DNA of 13,390 bases, from assembly GCA_002049825.1 (NCBI GenBank), contig MVCZ01000046.1:1-13390 (forward strand). Reading direction: 5' to 3'. Both the position numbers and the translations under genes were made by a program. Within the stretch, counting starts at the first letter, position 1; each line of letters opens with the position of its first letter. Below are positions 6,700-13,390 of this stretch, piece by piece. Source of the stretch: Candidatus Zhuqueibacterota bacterium 4484_188 (GTDB taxonomy: Bacteria; Calditrichota; Calditrichia; RBG-13-44-9). The notes under the pieces were generated by a model. The model was not told the origin of the DNA and searched no databases. It saw only the letters and a list, made by a program, of their open reading frames with translations.

Positions 6700-8318
6700 G
6701 AAAAAAGATTCCGCAAAACACCAAGTTTATTTTTGTAACCGGTGGAGTGGTTTCCTCGCTGGGCAAAGGCATTGCCTGTGCTTCATTGGGATTTTTACTC
6801 AAAGCACGCGGGCTCAAGGTTACCATTGTGAAAATGGATCCCTACCTGAATGTTGACCCCGGAACGATGAGTCCTTACCAGCACGGTGAAGTTTATGTGA
6901 CAAACGATGGCGCGGAAACTGATTTGGACCTGGGGCACTACGAACGCTTTATTTCGGAAGACATGTCGCAAATGAACAACGTAACGACCGGGCAGGTGTA
7001 CAACACGGTGATTTCCAAGGAGCGGCGCGGCGATTACCTGGGGGCAACTGTTCAGGTTATTCCGCACATTACCGACGAAATTAAGCGACGGGTAATTGTT
7101 GTCGCGGAACAAACCCGGGTCCAAGTGGTACTAGTGGAAGTTGGAGGAACGGTAGGTGACATCGAAAGCTTGCCTTTCCTGGAATCCATTCGGCAATTTT
7201 GCCTGGAAGCTGAGCCGGGAAATGTAATCACCATGCACCTCACTCTGGTGCCTTACATCGAGACTGCCGGCGAATCGAAAACCAAGCCCACGCAACATTC
7301 GGTGATGCGCTTGCGGGAAATTGGAATCCAGCCGGATTTTCTGCTCTGCCGCTGCGATCGCCATTTAAAACGGGGAATTAAGGAGAAAATTGCCCTTTTC
7401 TGCAATGTTCGTCCCGAACGAGTGATTGAGGCGATTGATGTTTCCACCATCTATGAAGTTCCCCTGAATTTTGCCAAACAGCAAGTGGATGAAAAAATTA
7501 TTCAACGGCTCAATTTGAAAACACCCGCCCCGGATTTAGCCCAATTACGCAAAATTGTTCAGAAAATAAATAAACCTGATCATAAGGTAACCGTTGCCAT
7601 CTGTGGAAAATATGTCAAGTTGCGGGATGCCTACAAGAGCATCATGGAATCGTTTACCCATGCCGGGGTTGCCAACAACGCCCGGGTGAAATTGAAATGG
7701 GTCGATTCGGAAGATGTGGAAGAACACGGACCTGAGAAATACTTTGCGGATGTTTGTGGCATCCTCATTCCGGGAGGATTCGGAGACCGTGGGATCGAGG
7801 GCAAGCTGCATGCAATCCGCTATGCCCGGGAAAAACATTTGCCTTTCTTCGGAATCTGCCTGGGGCTGCAGTGCGCGGTGATTGAGTATGCCCGCAACGT
7901 GTGTAAACTAAAACATGCCAATAGCCTGGAATTCGACCCCAATACACCTTACCCGGTCATTCACATTATGGAATCACAAAAAAGCGTCAAGGAAATGGGC
8001 GGTACCATGAGGTTGGGTGTGTATCCTTGTGTAATAAAAGAAAACAGCCTGGCGTCCCGGGTGTACCGCAAAGAGCGAATCTATGAGCGTCATCGTCACC
8101 GCTACGAAATCAATAACGAGTACCGGGAGTGCCTGGAAAAGAACGGGATGGTAATGAGTGGTCTCTCGCCGGACGGGTTGCTGGTGGAGATGATTGAATT
8201 GAAAGATCATCCCTATTTTATCGGCTGTCAGTTTCACCCGGAGTTGAAGAGCCGGCTTACCGACCCTCACCCGCTGTTTGTGAACTTTATTAAGGCGGCG
8301 CTAAAATTCTGTAAATAG
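6696..8318 (+). CDS. pyrG: CTP synthase (glutamine-hydrolysing)
   Basis: This 540-residue, full-length enzyme converts UTP, ATP and glutamine to CTP. The synthetase half has the P-loop VTGGVVSSLGKG (14-25), the block DPYLNVDPGTMSPYQHGEV (48-66) with the nearby DGAETDLDLGHYERF (71-85), and EVGGTVGDIESLPF (148-161). The class-I glutaminase half has the oxyanion loop IPGGFGDRG (358-366), nucleophile Cys388 in GICLG, and His514/Glu516 in CQFHPEL, so the triad is complete. Translation appears to start at a TTG overlapping the kdsB stop; AAAGGA just upstream (6685-6690) can serve as ribosome-binding site, and no other usable start codon lies before the P-loop. Pairing with kds genes is seen in other Gram-negative bacteria and links CTP supply to CMP-Kdo synthesis. 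Confidence 0.96.
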   Translation: MRKKIPQNTKFIFVTGGVVSSLGKGIACASLGFLLKARGLKVTIVKMDPYLNVDPGTMSPYQHGEVYVTNDGAETDLDLGHYERFISEDMSQMNNVTTGQVYNTVISKERRGDYLGATVQVIPHITDEIKRRVIVVAEQTRVQVVLVEVGGTVGDIESLPFLESIRQFCLEAEPGNVITMHLTLVPYIETAGESKTKPTQHSVMRLREIGIQPDFLLCRCDRHLKRGIKEKIALFCNVRPERVIEAIDVSTIYEVPLNFAKQQVDEKIIQRLNLKTPAPDLAQLRKIVQKINKPDHKVTVAICGKYVKLRDAYKSIMESFTHAGVANNARVKLKWVDSEDVEEHGPEKYFADVCGILIPGGFGDRGIEGKLHAIRYAREKHLPFFGICLGLQCAVIEYARNVCKLKHANSLEFDPNTPYPVIHIMESQKSVKEMGGTMRLGVYPCVIKENSLASRVYRKERIYERHRHRYEINNEYRECLEKNGMVMSGLSPDGLLVEMIELKDHPYFIGCQFHPELKSRLTDPHPLFVNFIKAALKFCK

Positions 8319-8345
8319 GCATTATATTTTTGCCTAAACATTTTT
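8316..8345 (+). terminator. Terminator-like hairpin overlapping the pyrG stop
   Basis: TAGGCA (8316-8321, containing the stop codon) pairs with TGCCTA (8331-8336) across a 9-base A/T loop, followed by AAACATTTTT. The six-pair stem and delayed T5 make it a weak intrinsic terminator. It would separate kdsB-pyrG from the genes beyond the 203-base gap. Confidence 0.4.
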
Positions 8346-8521
8346 CAAACGAAAGAAATGGTTAACACAGGAAACCGTACATACGAACCACATTGAAATT
8401 TGGGCAAATTGTACCAGGGCGAAAGTCAGGTAAAAATTTTTATTTTATCATCGTAGCACTTCCTGAATTAAATTACACCGGATGAACTGTCTTTGGTTTG
8501 AGTATATAAAAGGAAAAGTAT

Positions 8522-8896
8522 ATGGCAGAGGTTCAGATTAACAGTTTTGCCGACATCGATTACGATCGGGTGGATGTGGCGACGGACATTTTGGTTTTAC
8601 CGTCCGGTGATAAATTCCGGTTCAGCGACCAGGTGTGCCACAATTGCTGGGCAGGAGGTACCGTGGTTGAATCGGTGGAGGGAGAGAAAAAACACTTTTA
8701 TTGTTTGCTGTGTCAGAATTGGTTGAGGTGGCGTCAATTCACTAACGATTTTATTCCGCCGGTTGGCGATCAGATTAAGTTCCTGTTACCTGAAAAATGG
8801 AATCAGTCTGAGATCAGTGAGTGGTTTGCCGAGTACCGGGAAGCCCGGTTGGCACAGGAGAATGTCAAGGAACGTATTCTCCAGTTTGGAAAGTAA
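8522..8896 (+). CDS. Hypothetical zinc-ribbon protein between pyrG and kdsA
   Basis: This 124-residue cytoplasmic protein (no signal or membrane segment) is one I do not recognise. Two Cys-x2-Cys knuckles, CHNC (39-42) and CLLC (61-64), are 18 residues apart and form a likely zinc ribbon with aromatic residues around it (NCWAG, QNWLRWRQF). Short beta-rich text precedes it, and an acidic/basic helical tail follows (about 95-121, SEISEWFAEYREARLAQE). The start is firm: AAAGGAAAA at 8509-8517 sits just before the ATG. Its place inside the Kdo block suggests shared expression but does not show a shared function. Zinc ribbons of this size can bind nucleic acid, act as small regulators or assist another enzyme; none can be chosen. 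Confidence 0.7.
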   Translation: MAEVQINSFADIDYDRVDVATDILVLPSGDKFRFSDQVCHNCWAGGTVVESVEGEKKHFYCLLCQNWLRWRQFTNDFIPPVGDQIKFLLPEKWNQSEISEWFAEYREARLAQENVKERILQFGK

Positions 8897-8908
8897 GGGA
8901 CACATAAA

Positions 8909-8956
8909 AGCCCTGGAAAAGGGGAGTTCCGGGCTGATTTGACCACAAGCCGGAAC
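8909..8956 (+). promoter_or_regulatory. Two mutually exclusive hairpins in the kdsA leader
   Basis: Hairpin A: AGCCC (8909-8913) then, after one bulged T, GGAA (8915-8918), pairs with TTCC and GGGCT (8927-8935). Hairpin B: GTTCCG (8926-8931) and GCT (8933-8935), with one bulged G, pair with AGC and CGGAAC (8948-8956). Both use bases 8927-8935, so only one can form at a time. No U-run follows either one, so control of translation or RNA stability is as likely as attenuation. The kdsA start lies 40 bases further on. Confidence 0.4.
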
Positions 8957-8995
8957 GCGGAATACAATAAAGTGGAAAAACAGGTTTGAAAAATT

Positions 8996-9502
8996 GTGAA
9001 TAATCAAATTGTTGAGCTAAAAAACTACCGTGTTGGGAAAGGCGAACCGCTCACGGTCATCGCCGGACCTTGTGTGATCGAGTCGGAGAAACTTGTTTTG
9101 GAAACTGCTTCGGCGCTGAAACGCGCTGCTGAGAGGTTACCGGTTCAGCTTATTTTTAAATCCTCATATCGTAAAGCAAACCGCACGGCACTTTCCGGGT
9201 TTACCGGTCTGGATTTTCCGGAGGCATTGCGGATTTTGCGCAGGGTAAGCACTGAATTGGAGTTGCCGATTTTGACTGATGTCCACAATGAGTTGGAAAC
9301 GCCGATTGTGGGCGAGGTTGCCGATGTGCTGCAAATTCCCGCCTTTCTGTGCCGGCAAACGGATTTGCTGCTTGCTGCCGGTCGCACCGGAAAAGTAGTA
9401 AACATCAAGAAAGGTCAGTTTCTGGCGCCGGAGGATATGGATAAAGCGGCTGAAAAAGTTGCCAGTACCGGGAATTCATGCAGCGATCCGGCTACCCGGT
9501 AG
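8996..9502 (+). pseudogene. kdsA: KdsA (Kdo-8-phosphate synthase), N-terminal fragment of a broken gene
   Basis: KdsA condenses PEP with arabinose-5-phosphate to Kdo-8-phosphate. Codons 1-160 are typical: VIAGPCVIESE (21-31), whose Cys26 marks the metal-dependent (Aquifex-type) class, then FKSSYRKANR, LTDVHNE, PAFLCRQTDL and VNIKKGQFLAP. After STGN (codon 160, ending at 9475) the frame leaves the family and stops eight codons later at 9502. The rest of the enzyme resumes in another frame at about 9475-9478. About 26 conserved residues, the LTERGxxFGYNNLVVDxR block of the family, are absent altogether, so a simple frameshift or programmed slip cannot restore the protein. The start is a GTG with weak AGG at 8982-8984. 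Either a real lesion or an assembly error; the identity of the gene is secure. Confidence 0.9.
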
Positions 9503-9753
9503 TCTACGATGCCACACACAGTGTGCAGATTCCCGGTGGTCTGGGAACTGCCAGCGGCGGACAGCCGGAATTTATTGTGCCCCTGGCGCGGGCAGCTCTG
9601 GCGACCGGGGCAGTCAGTGCGGTGTTTCTGGAAGTGCACCCGGATCCGCCGAACGCCCTTAGCGATGCAGCTTCACAACTTCCACTTGAACAGTTCCCCT
9701 CGGTTCTGGAGCAATTGCTGAAAATATACCACACGATAGAAAATTTCGAGTGA
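9478..9753 (+). pseudogene. kdsA: KdsA C-terminal fragment, downstream of the deletion
   Basis: This frame carries the last third of KdsA: GYPVVYDATHSVQIPGG with the metal-ligand His, SGGQPEF, then VFLEVHPDPPNALSD with the metal-ligand Glu and Asp, and the usual helical end. With Cys26 of the first fragment all four metal ligands of the class are encoded, which suggests the gene was functional until the deletion or is intact in the real genome. The ATG at 9478 is an internal codon matching the conserved Met of the family's xIM segment. It has no ribosome-binding site of its own, so a separate protein is not expected. kdsC follows after a short gap. Confidence 0.88.
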
Positions 9754-9786
9754 AAACATCGGCTGCAAAAAGAAGGATTGTTGTGT

Positions 9787-10338
9787 ATGTCGAACGTGGT
9801 TTCGGTAAATGAACAGGTTATTGAGCGGGCAAAAAAAATACGCGTGATTCTGATGGATGTGGATGGCGTGATGAGCGATGGGAAAATTGTCTACGACAGT
9901 AACGGCGTAGAGATCAAGCATTTCGATGCCCACGACGGGTTGGGAATTAAACTGGCAAAGCTAGCTGGTTTGAAAACGGGTGTTATTTCCGCCCGCGAAA
10001 GCGAAACAATCCGTAAACGGGCAGCGGAGTTAGGAATGGATTTTCTCTATCTCGGTTCCTTTAAAAAGCTGGATGCGTTTCACAAATTGCAAAAGAAACT
10101 GAATCTTCCGCCGGAAAATTTTTGTTTTATCGGGGATGATTTGCCGGATATTCCGGTGTTGCGCGAGGTTGGTTTGGCGATTGCCGTAGGGAATGCCACC
10201 GAGATGACCCGGAACAATGTCCACTATACAACACGGAACAGCGGAGGGAGTGGAGCGGTTCGCGAGGCGATCGAGCTGATTCTGGATGCACAGGAAATTC
10301 GTTTACCGGCAATTGAAAAATTGTGGAAAGAAGGTTAA
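9787..10338 (+). CDS. kdsC: Kdo-8-phosphate phosphatase, HAD family
   Basis: KdsC hydrolyses Kdo-8-phosphate to Kdo and phosphate. At 183 residues it is the compact, capless HAD type that forms tetramers. HAD motif I is MDVDGVMSDG (23-32, nucleophile Asp24 and acid/base Asp26), motif II is the Ser of VISARES (68), a Lys at 93/94 (SFKKLD) fits motif III, and motif IV is GDDLPD (116-121). The tail GGSGAVREAIELIL matches the family's active-site-covering C-terminus. ATG 9787 is chosen because AGAAGGA (9771-9777) lies nine bases before it; an in-frame TTG at 9778 touches that site and is less likely. It sits directly after its pathway predecessor kdsA. Confidence 0.94.
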   Translation: MSNVVSVNEQVIERAKKIRVILMDVDGVMSDGKIVYDSNGVEIKHFDAHDGLGIKLAKLAGLKTGVISARESETIRKRAAELGMDFLYLGSFKKLDAFHKLQKKLNLPPENFCFIGDDLPDIPVLREVGLAIAVGNATEMTRNNVHYTTRNSGGSGAVREAIELILDAQEIRLPAIEKLWKEG

Positions 10339-10373
10339 CCTGGCGGTTTTTGCCGATGCCCCGGTCGCCGGTT
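10337..10373 (+). other. Stable hairpin between kdsC and kdsD
   Basis: AACC (10337-10340) and GGCG (10342-10345), with one bulged T, pair with CGCC and GGTT (10366-10373). The loop of 20 bases may fold further through CCG/CGG. The stem starts inside the kdsC stop codon and no U-run follows, so it is unlikely to terminate transcription. An intercistronic stability or processing element is plausible. Confidence 0.4.
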
Positions 10374-10409
10374 GAATAGCGAATATAAGTTTTGAATTGG
10401 GAAATTTAA

Positions 10410-11390
10410 ATGAAAGCGAGTGAAACGGAACGAAATGCACTGCAAACCGCCCGGCGGGTGATTGACCAGGAGATTGCCGCACTGCAGAAATTGCGGAAAG
10501 GTGTAGATGGAAATTTCCAGAAGGCGGTTAACCTGATCCTATCGCGCTCCGGACGGGTGATTGTAACCGGACTGGGAAAATCCGGTGCCATCGGGCGGAA
10601 AATTGCCGCGACATTTGCGTCCACCGGAACCGCCTCTTATTTCTTACATGCCTCCGAAGGCGTGCATGGCGACCTGGGGATTATGCATAAAGATGATGTA
10701 GTGATCTGCCTTTCGAAAAGCGGGAACACCGATGAGCTTAATCATCTTATCCCGGTATTCAAGAAACTGGGAACCCCGATTATCGCCATCACTTCCAACC
10801 CGGAATCGGTTCTGGCAAAGCACGGGGATGTTGTGCTTAATCTTCATGTGACCGACGAAGCCTGTCCGCACGATCTGGCACCTACTTCCAGCACCACGGC
10901 GATGGTAGTATTGGGCGATGCGTTGGCGGTTGCCCTGCTGGAGAGGCGCGGTTTCAGTAAAGAAGATTTTGCTTTTCTGCATCCGGCCGGCATCCTGGGA
11001 AAGCGGCTGCTGATACAGGTGGAAGATTTGATGGAAACCGGCAACCGAGTGCCCAAAGTTCCGCTGAATGCCACCATGAAACAGGCGGTTCTGGAAATGG
11101 CGGAGAAACGGGGGATTTGCATGATTGTCGATTCTGTCGATCATATTAAAGGCATCATTACTACCGGCGATTTAAACCGGTTAGTGGAACGAACCGAGCA
11201 GTTTTTTCACCTGCCGGTTACCAAAGTAATGAATCCGCATCCCAAAATTGTGCGAATCAAAACGCTGGCATATACCGTTTATAAAAAGATGGAAGAGTAC
11301 CGCATCATTGCTATGCCGGTGGTGGATGCGGAAGAGAAGCTGATTGGCGTAATTCATTTGCACGACATTATGCGTGCCGGTATTTTTTAA
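10410..11390 (+). CDS. kdsD: Arabinose-5-phosphate isomerase (KpsF/GutQ family)
   Basis: KdsD interconverts ribulose-5-phosphate and arabinose-5-phosphate, the first committed supply step for Kdo. The 326 residues comprise a SIS sugar-isomerase domain (about 35-180) and two CBS domains (about 205-326). Visible motifs are VTGLGKSGAIGRKIAATFASTG (SIS core with Lys57), SEGVHGDLG (82-90), LSKSGNTDEL (Glu109), DEACPHDLAPTSSTTA (Glu150) and HPAGILGKRLL (His191). Lys57, Glu109, Glu150 and His191 line up with the catalytic residues known in E. coli KdsD at a constant offset of two. The CBS pair ends normally (IGVIHLHDIMRAGIF). A weak GGGA at 10399-10402 precedes the ATG. Its position in the Kdo block supports kdsD over a capsule or glucitol paralogue. 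Confidence 0.94.
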   Translation: MKASETERNALQTARRVIDQEIAALQKLRKGVDGNFQKAVNLILSRSGRVIVTGLGKSGAIGRKIAATFASTGTASYFLHASEGVHGDLGIMHKDDVVICLSKSGNTDELNHLIPVFKKLGTPIIAITSNPESVLAKHGDVVLNLHVTDEACPHDLAPTSSTTAMVVLGDALAVALLERRGFSKEDFAFLHPAGILGKRLLIQVEDLMETGNRVPKVPLNATMKQAVLEMAEKRGICMIVDSVDHIKGIITTGDLNRLVERTEQFFHLPVTKVMNPHPKIVRIKTLAYTVYKKMEEYRIIAMPVVDAEEKLIGVIHLHDIMRAGIF

Positions 11391-11411
11391 TCGTTTGTTT
11401 TCATGATTTGA

Positions 11412-11501
11412 ACGAAACATTCGAGGGTAGCTGAAGTATGGGCGGGGTACATTGCGGTTTATAATAGTAAAAAAATCGCTGTTTTAAAGGACAGCATCCA
11501 T
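11412..11501 (+). other. Coding-like remnant in front of lptC without a start codon
   Basis: This stretch is open in the lptC frame from just after a TGA at 11409-11411. Its 30 codons read AEVWAGYIAVYNSKKIAVL and lead directly into the conserved HVDFYDKDG of LptC, as expected for the strands preceding it in the family. No ATG, GTG or TTG lies in frame here. Only about 20 bases separate the kdsD stop from this stretch, too few for the signal peptide and first strands. Confidence 0.55.
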
Positions 11502-11825
11502 GTGGATTTTTATGATAAGGATGGGCGCCACAATTCGGTGTTGACTGCGGACAGTGGGCTGGTACATAATGAAACAAACAACCTGGAAGCAGAAGGAAAT
11601 GTGCAGGTGGTTTCGGACAGTGGCATAGTACTTCAGACGTCAAAGCTTAACTGGGACAATAAAAAGCAGAAAATAATCAGCGAGGTTCCGGTGCGGTTTA
11701 CTACCCGGGAAGACACCCTGATTGGTGATTCTTTTATCTCGGGTCCCGGCTTAAAGAATTACGAGATCCGAAATGCGCGCGGATATTCGCGGCGTCGGAT
11801 TCCGGTAAAACGTCAGTCAAATTAA
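11502..11825 (+). CDS. lptC: LPS export protein LptC, 5'-truncated
   Basis: LptC is the bitopic or lipid-anchored periplasmic protein that hands LPS from LptBFG to LptA. The 107 residues from the GTG at 11502 contain the jellyroll signature of FCB-type LptC: DFYDKDGRHNSVLTADSG, NNLEAEGNVQVVSDSG, LNWDNKKQKI, then VPVRFTTREDTLIGDSF and LKNYEIRNARGY. The family normally starts with an N-terminal membrane anchor or lipobox and is around 170-200 residues. Here the homologous sequence continues upstream of every usable start codon, and no anchor is encoded, so the visible product would stay in the cytoplasm and fail. The gene order kdsD-lptC-lptA-lptB supports the identity. Truncation may be genuine or an assembly defect. 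Confidence 0.75.
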   Translation: MDFYDKDGRHNSVLTADSGLVHNETNNLEAEGNVQVVSDSGIVLQTSKLNWDNKKQKIISEVPVRFTTREDTLIGDSFISGPGLKNYEIRNARGYSRRRIPVKRQSN

Positions 11826-11837
11826 CGGATTGAATAT

Positions 11838-12947
11838 TTGAAGAAATTTTCTTTATTCCTTTCCTTTTATCTTCTTTTCTTTTTTCTCTTCTTTGCCGGA
11901 GCGCAATTGGCTGTCCCACATAGTAAGTCGCGTTTGGAATTGTTGCATGCTGATGTGTCGCGCGGTATGCTCCAAAATAATACGCTTCAAAGAATCTTGG
12001 AGGGAAATGTCCATGCCCGACAGGATTCGCTTGAGCTTTTCTGCGACCGGGCAACTTACTATGAGCAGCAGAAAAAATTCGTTTTGACCGGAACTGTTAG
12101 AATTGTTCGCGGGCAAGACACCCTTCGAGCGAATACAGTGAATTATTTCGAGGTCAGTAAAGTTGCCATTGCCGAAAAACAAGTTTATGTGAACCGTCCC
12201 GGTCAGTCCCTGCGCTGCGATTACCTGGAGTATTATTACAAGACCGACCAGGCGCGCGCCTCGGGCAATGTGCTTGTTCACGATACGGAAAAGAGGGTTT
12301 TCCTGTCAGGTGAATACGGTGAATACCTGCCCTCGCAAAAAATGAGTTACGTAGAAAAGAAATCGCATCTCTGGCAGTTGGACAGTGCGGCGACCGACAC
12401 CATGCACATTTACAGCCGCCGGATGGAATATTATTTTGGCGATTCGCGTCGTGCTATTGCGATGGACTCGGTGCACATTTACCAGGGAGCGCTTCATGCC
12501 ACTTGCGATTCCGCAGTTTATTATCTGGATGACGAAGTTGCCCTGCTGGAAAAAAAGCCCCATGCGATTCAGGAAAACAACGAAATTTTCGGCGATGTGA
12601 TGCGCTTGAAAATGCACAATTTTGAGTTGCAGCAAATTGTAGTGAAGGGTCATGCACAGGCAGTTTCGGTGGAAGATTCGCTTCTGGAAAAGGAAAACAA
12701 GCTGGAAGGGCGGGAAATTATCATGTATATTTCCAATCGTAAATTGCAGGAACTGTGGTCGATTTCCAACGCGCGCAGTTTTTATTACCTGAAAGAAGGT
12801 GAAACGGATAAAGGCATCAATGCGGCTTCTGCAGACACCATTAAAGCGTTTTTTGTCCGGAGCGAATTAGATAGTATTTTAGTAATTGGCGGTGCGCAAG
12901 GAATCTATTACCCGAGTGACTACAAAGGACCGATCCGTCAGGAGTAG
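11838..12947 (+). CDS. lptA: OstA/LptA-like periplasmic LPS transport protein
   Basis: This is a 369-residue secreted protein with a very hydrophobic signal peptide (residues 1-22, ending AGA before QL). The mature part is a repetitive beta-rich chain of the OstA type. Short repeats have the form 'name-the-strand, D-S/T-hydrophobic' (ILEGNVHARQDSLELFCDRATYY, VNYFEVSKVAIAEKQVYV, YLEYYYKTDQARASGNVLV, LHATCDSAVYYLDDEVALLEK), as in LptA and the N-terminal domain of LptD. It is about twice as long as E. coli LptA, a usual situation in the FCB group, so it may form a longer piece of the periplasmic bridge. It begins at a TTG 12 bases after lptC with little Shine-Dalgarno, and its stop directly abuts the lptB ATG. 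The general role is secure; whether it acts as LptA alone or with an extra LptD-like part is open. Confidence 0.82.
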   Translation: MKKFSLFLSFYLLFFFLFFAGAQLAVPHSKSRLELLHADVSRGMLQNNTLQRILEGNVHARQDSLELFCDRATYYEQQKKFVLTGTVRIVRGQDTLRANTVNYFEVSKVAIAEKQVYVNRPGQSLRCDYLEYYYKTDQARASGNVLVHDTEKRVFLSGEYGEYLPSQKMSYVEKKSHLWQLDSAATDTMHIYSRRMEYYFGDSRRAIAMDSVHIYQGALHATCDSAVYYLDDEVALLEKKPHAIQENNEIFGDVMRLKMHNFELQQIVVKGHAQAVSVEDSLLEKENKLEGREIIMYISNRKLQELWSISNARSFYYLKEGETDKGINAASADTIKAFFVRSELDSILVIGGAQGIYYPSDYKGPIRQE

Positions 12948-13390
12948 ATGTTGAACCAGGAAAAAGAAGAGCGGAAACAATCTCTCTTATACACACTCGA
13001 TTTAGTAAAAGTATATGGCAAGCGACGAGTTGTGGATGTAGTGAGCATTCATGTGAAGCAGGGTGAAATTGTGGGTTTGCTGGGACCCAACGGTGCCGGT
13101 AAGACCACCACGTTCTATATGATTAGCGGCTTAATACGTCCCAACCGGGGAAGCGTTGTTTTGGATGATGTTGATATTACCCGTTATCCGATGTACAAGC
13201 GTGCCCGCGCCGGAATCGCTTATTTACCCCAGGAACACTCTATTTTTCGCAAACTGACTGTGGAAGAGAACCTGACGGCAATTCTGGAAGTACTGGGCTA
13301 CTCGAAGGCGGAGCGGAAAAAACGGGCGGCAGAGCTGATGGAAGAATTGGGAATCAGTCAAATTGCTAAAAATAAGGGCTACAATCTTTC
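12948..13390 (+). CDS. lptB: LPS export ABC transporter ATPase LptB, N-terminal part
   Basis: The frame runs from the ATG directly abutting the lptA stop (TAGATG) to the window edge, giving about 147 residues of a protein usually near 240. It carries the Walker A GPNGAGKTTTFYMISG and the Q-loop region IAYLPQEHSIFRKLTVEENL, which is the LptB version of this motif. The signature LSGGE, Walker B and H-loop would lie beyond 13390. LptB powers LPS extraction from the inner membrane with LptF and LptG, which are not in this window. AGGAG at 12940-12944 is only three bases from the ATG, so the adjacent TTG at 12951 is an alternative start. There is no lesion in the visible part. Confidence 0.94.
   Translation, partial: MLNQEKEERKQSLLYTLDLVKVYGKRRVVDVVSIHVKQGEIVGLLGPNGAGKTTTFYMISGLIRPNRGSVVLDDVDITRYPMYKRARAGIAYLPQEHSIFRKLTVEENLTAILEVLGYSKAERKKRAAELMEELGISQIAKNKGYNL

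Noticed and set aside
6233..9007. Long reverse-strand frames opposite pyrG, the zinc-ribbon gene and kdsA
   Set aside because: They are antisense shadows of well-supported genes, with no family resemblance and no start signals.
8996..9753. Programmed ribosomal frameshift in kdsA
   Set aside because: A shift could join the frames but would not restore the roughly 26 missing conserved residues, and there is no slippery run or downstream stimulatory hairpin at 9470-9480.

Overview
The window is about 13.4 kb of bacterial chromosome from a Gram-negative (diderm) organism, with every convincing gene on the + strand. A patatin/POTRA/barrel outer-membrane protein, a DUF4175-like coiled-coil protein, an OstA-type LptA of about 370 residues and many GTG/TTG starts fit the Fibrobacterota-Chlorobiota-Bacteroidota (FCB) superphylum, perhaps Calditrichota or a KSB1-like lineage. 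That placement is inference from protein style, not from a marker gene.

Layout. (1) 1-3293: the C-terminal end of a large Gln/Met-rich coiled-coil protein, then a secreted patatin-like phospholipase fused to three POTRA-like repeats and an outer-membrane barrel. (2) 3294-5952: a visibly more A+T-rich stretch of separately transcribed genes: a small secreted fibronectin-III-like protein, an M23 (LytM) peptidase with a membrane anchor and coiled coil, and a Fur-family regulator. Gaps hold promoters, hairpins, one good intrinsic terminator and a 12-bp perfect inverted repeat. (3) 5953-13390: a Kdo/lipopolysaccharide block in the order kdsB, pyrG, zinc-ribbon orphan, kdsA (broken), kdsC, kdsD, lptC (5' truncated), lptA, lptB (runs off the end).

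The block reads as one pathway. KdsD makes arabinose-5-phosphate, KdsA condenses it with PEP to Kdo-8-phosphate, KdsC removes the phosphate, PyrG supplies CTP and KdsB makes CMP-Kdo. LptC, LptA and LptB belong to the machine that carries finished LPS to the outer membrane. The main surprise is that two of these genes look damaged. kdsA lacks about 26 conserved codons with a frame change, the junction lying on a GAATTC hexamer. lptC lacks its signal/anchor region and has no start codon in front of its first recognisable strands. Either this lineage carries real lesions in an otherwise intact LPS block, or the assembly has two small deletions.

Several gaps inside the block hold stable hairpins without U-tracts, including a mutually exclusive pair ahead of kdsA. 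I found no tRNA, rRNA, CRISPR array, insertion sequence or phage gene, and nothing that clearly amounts to a new defence or mobile system.
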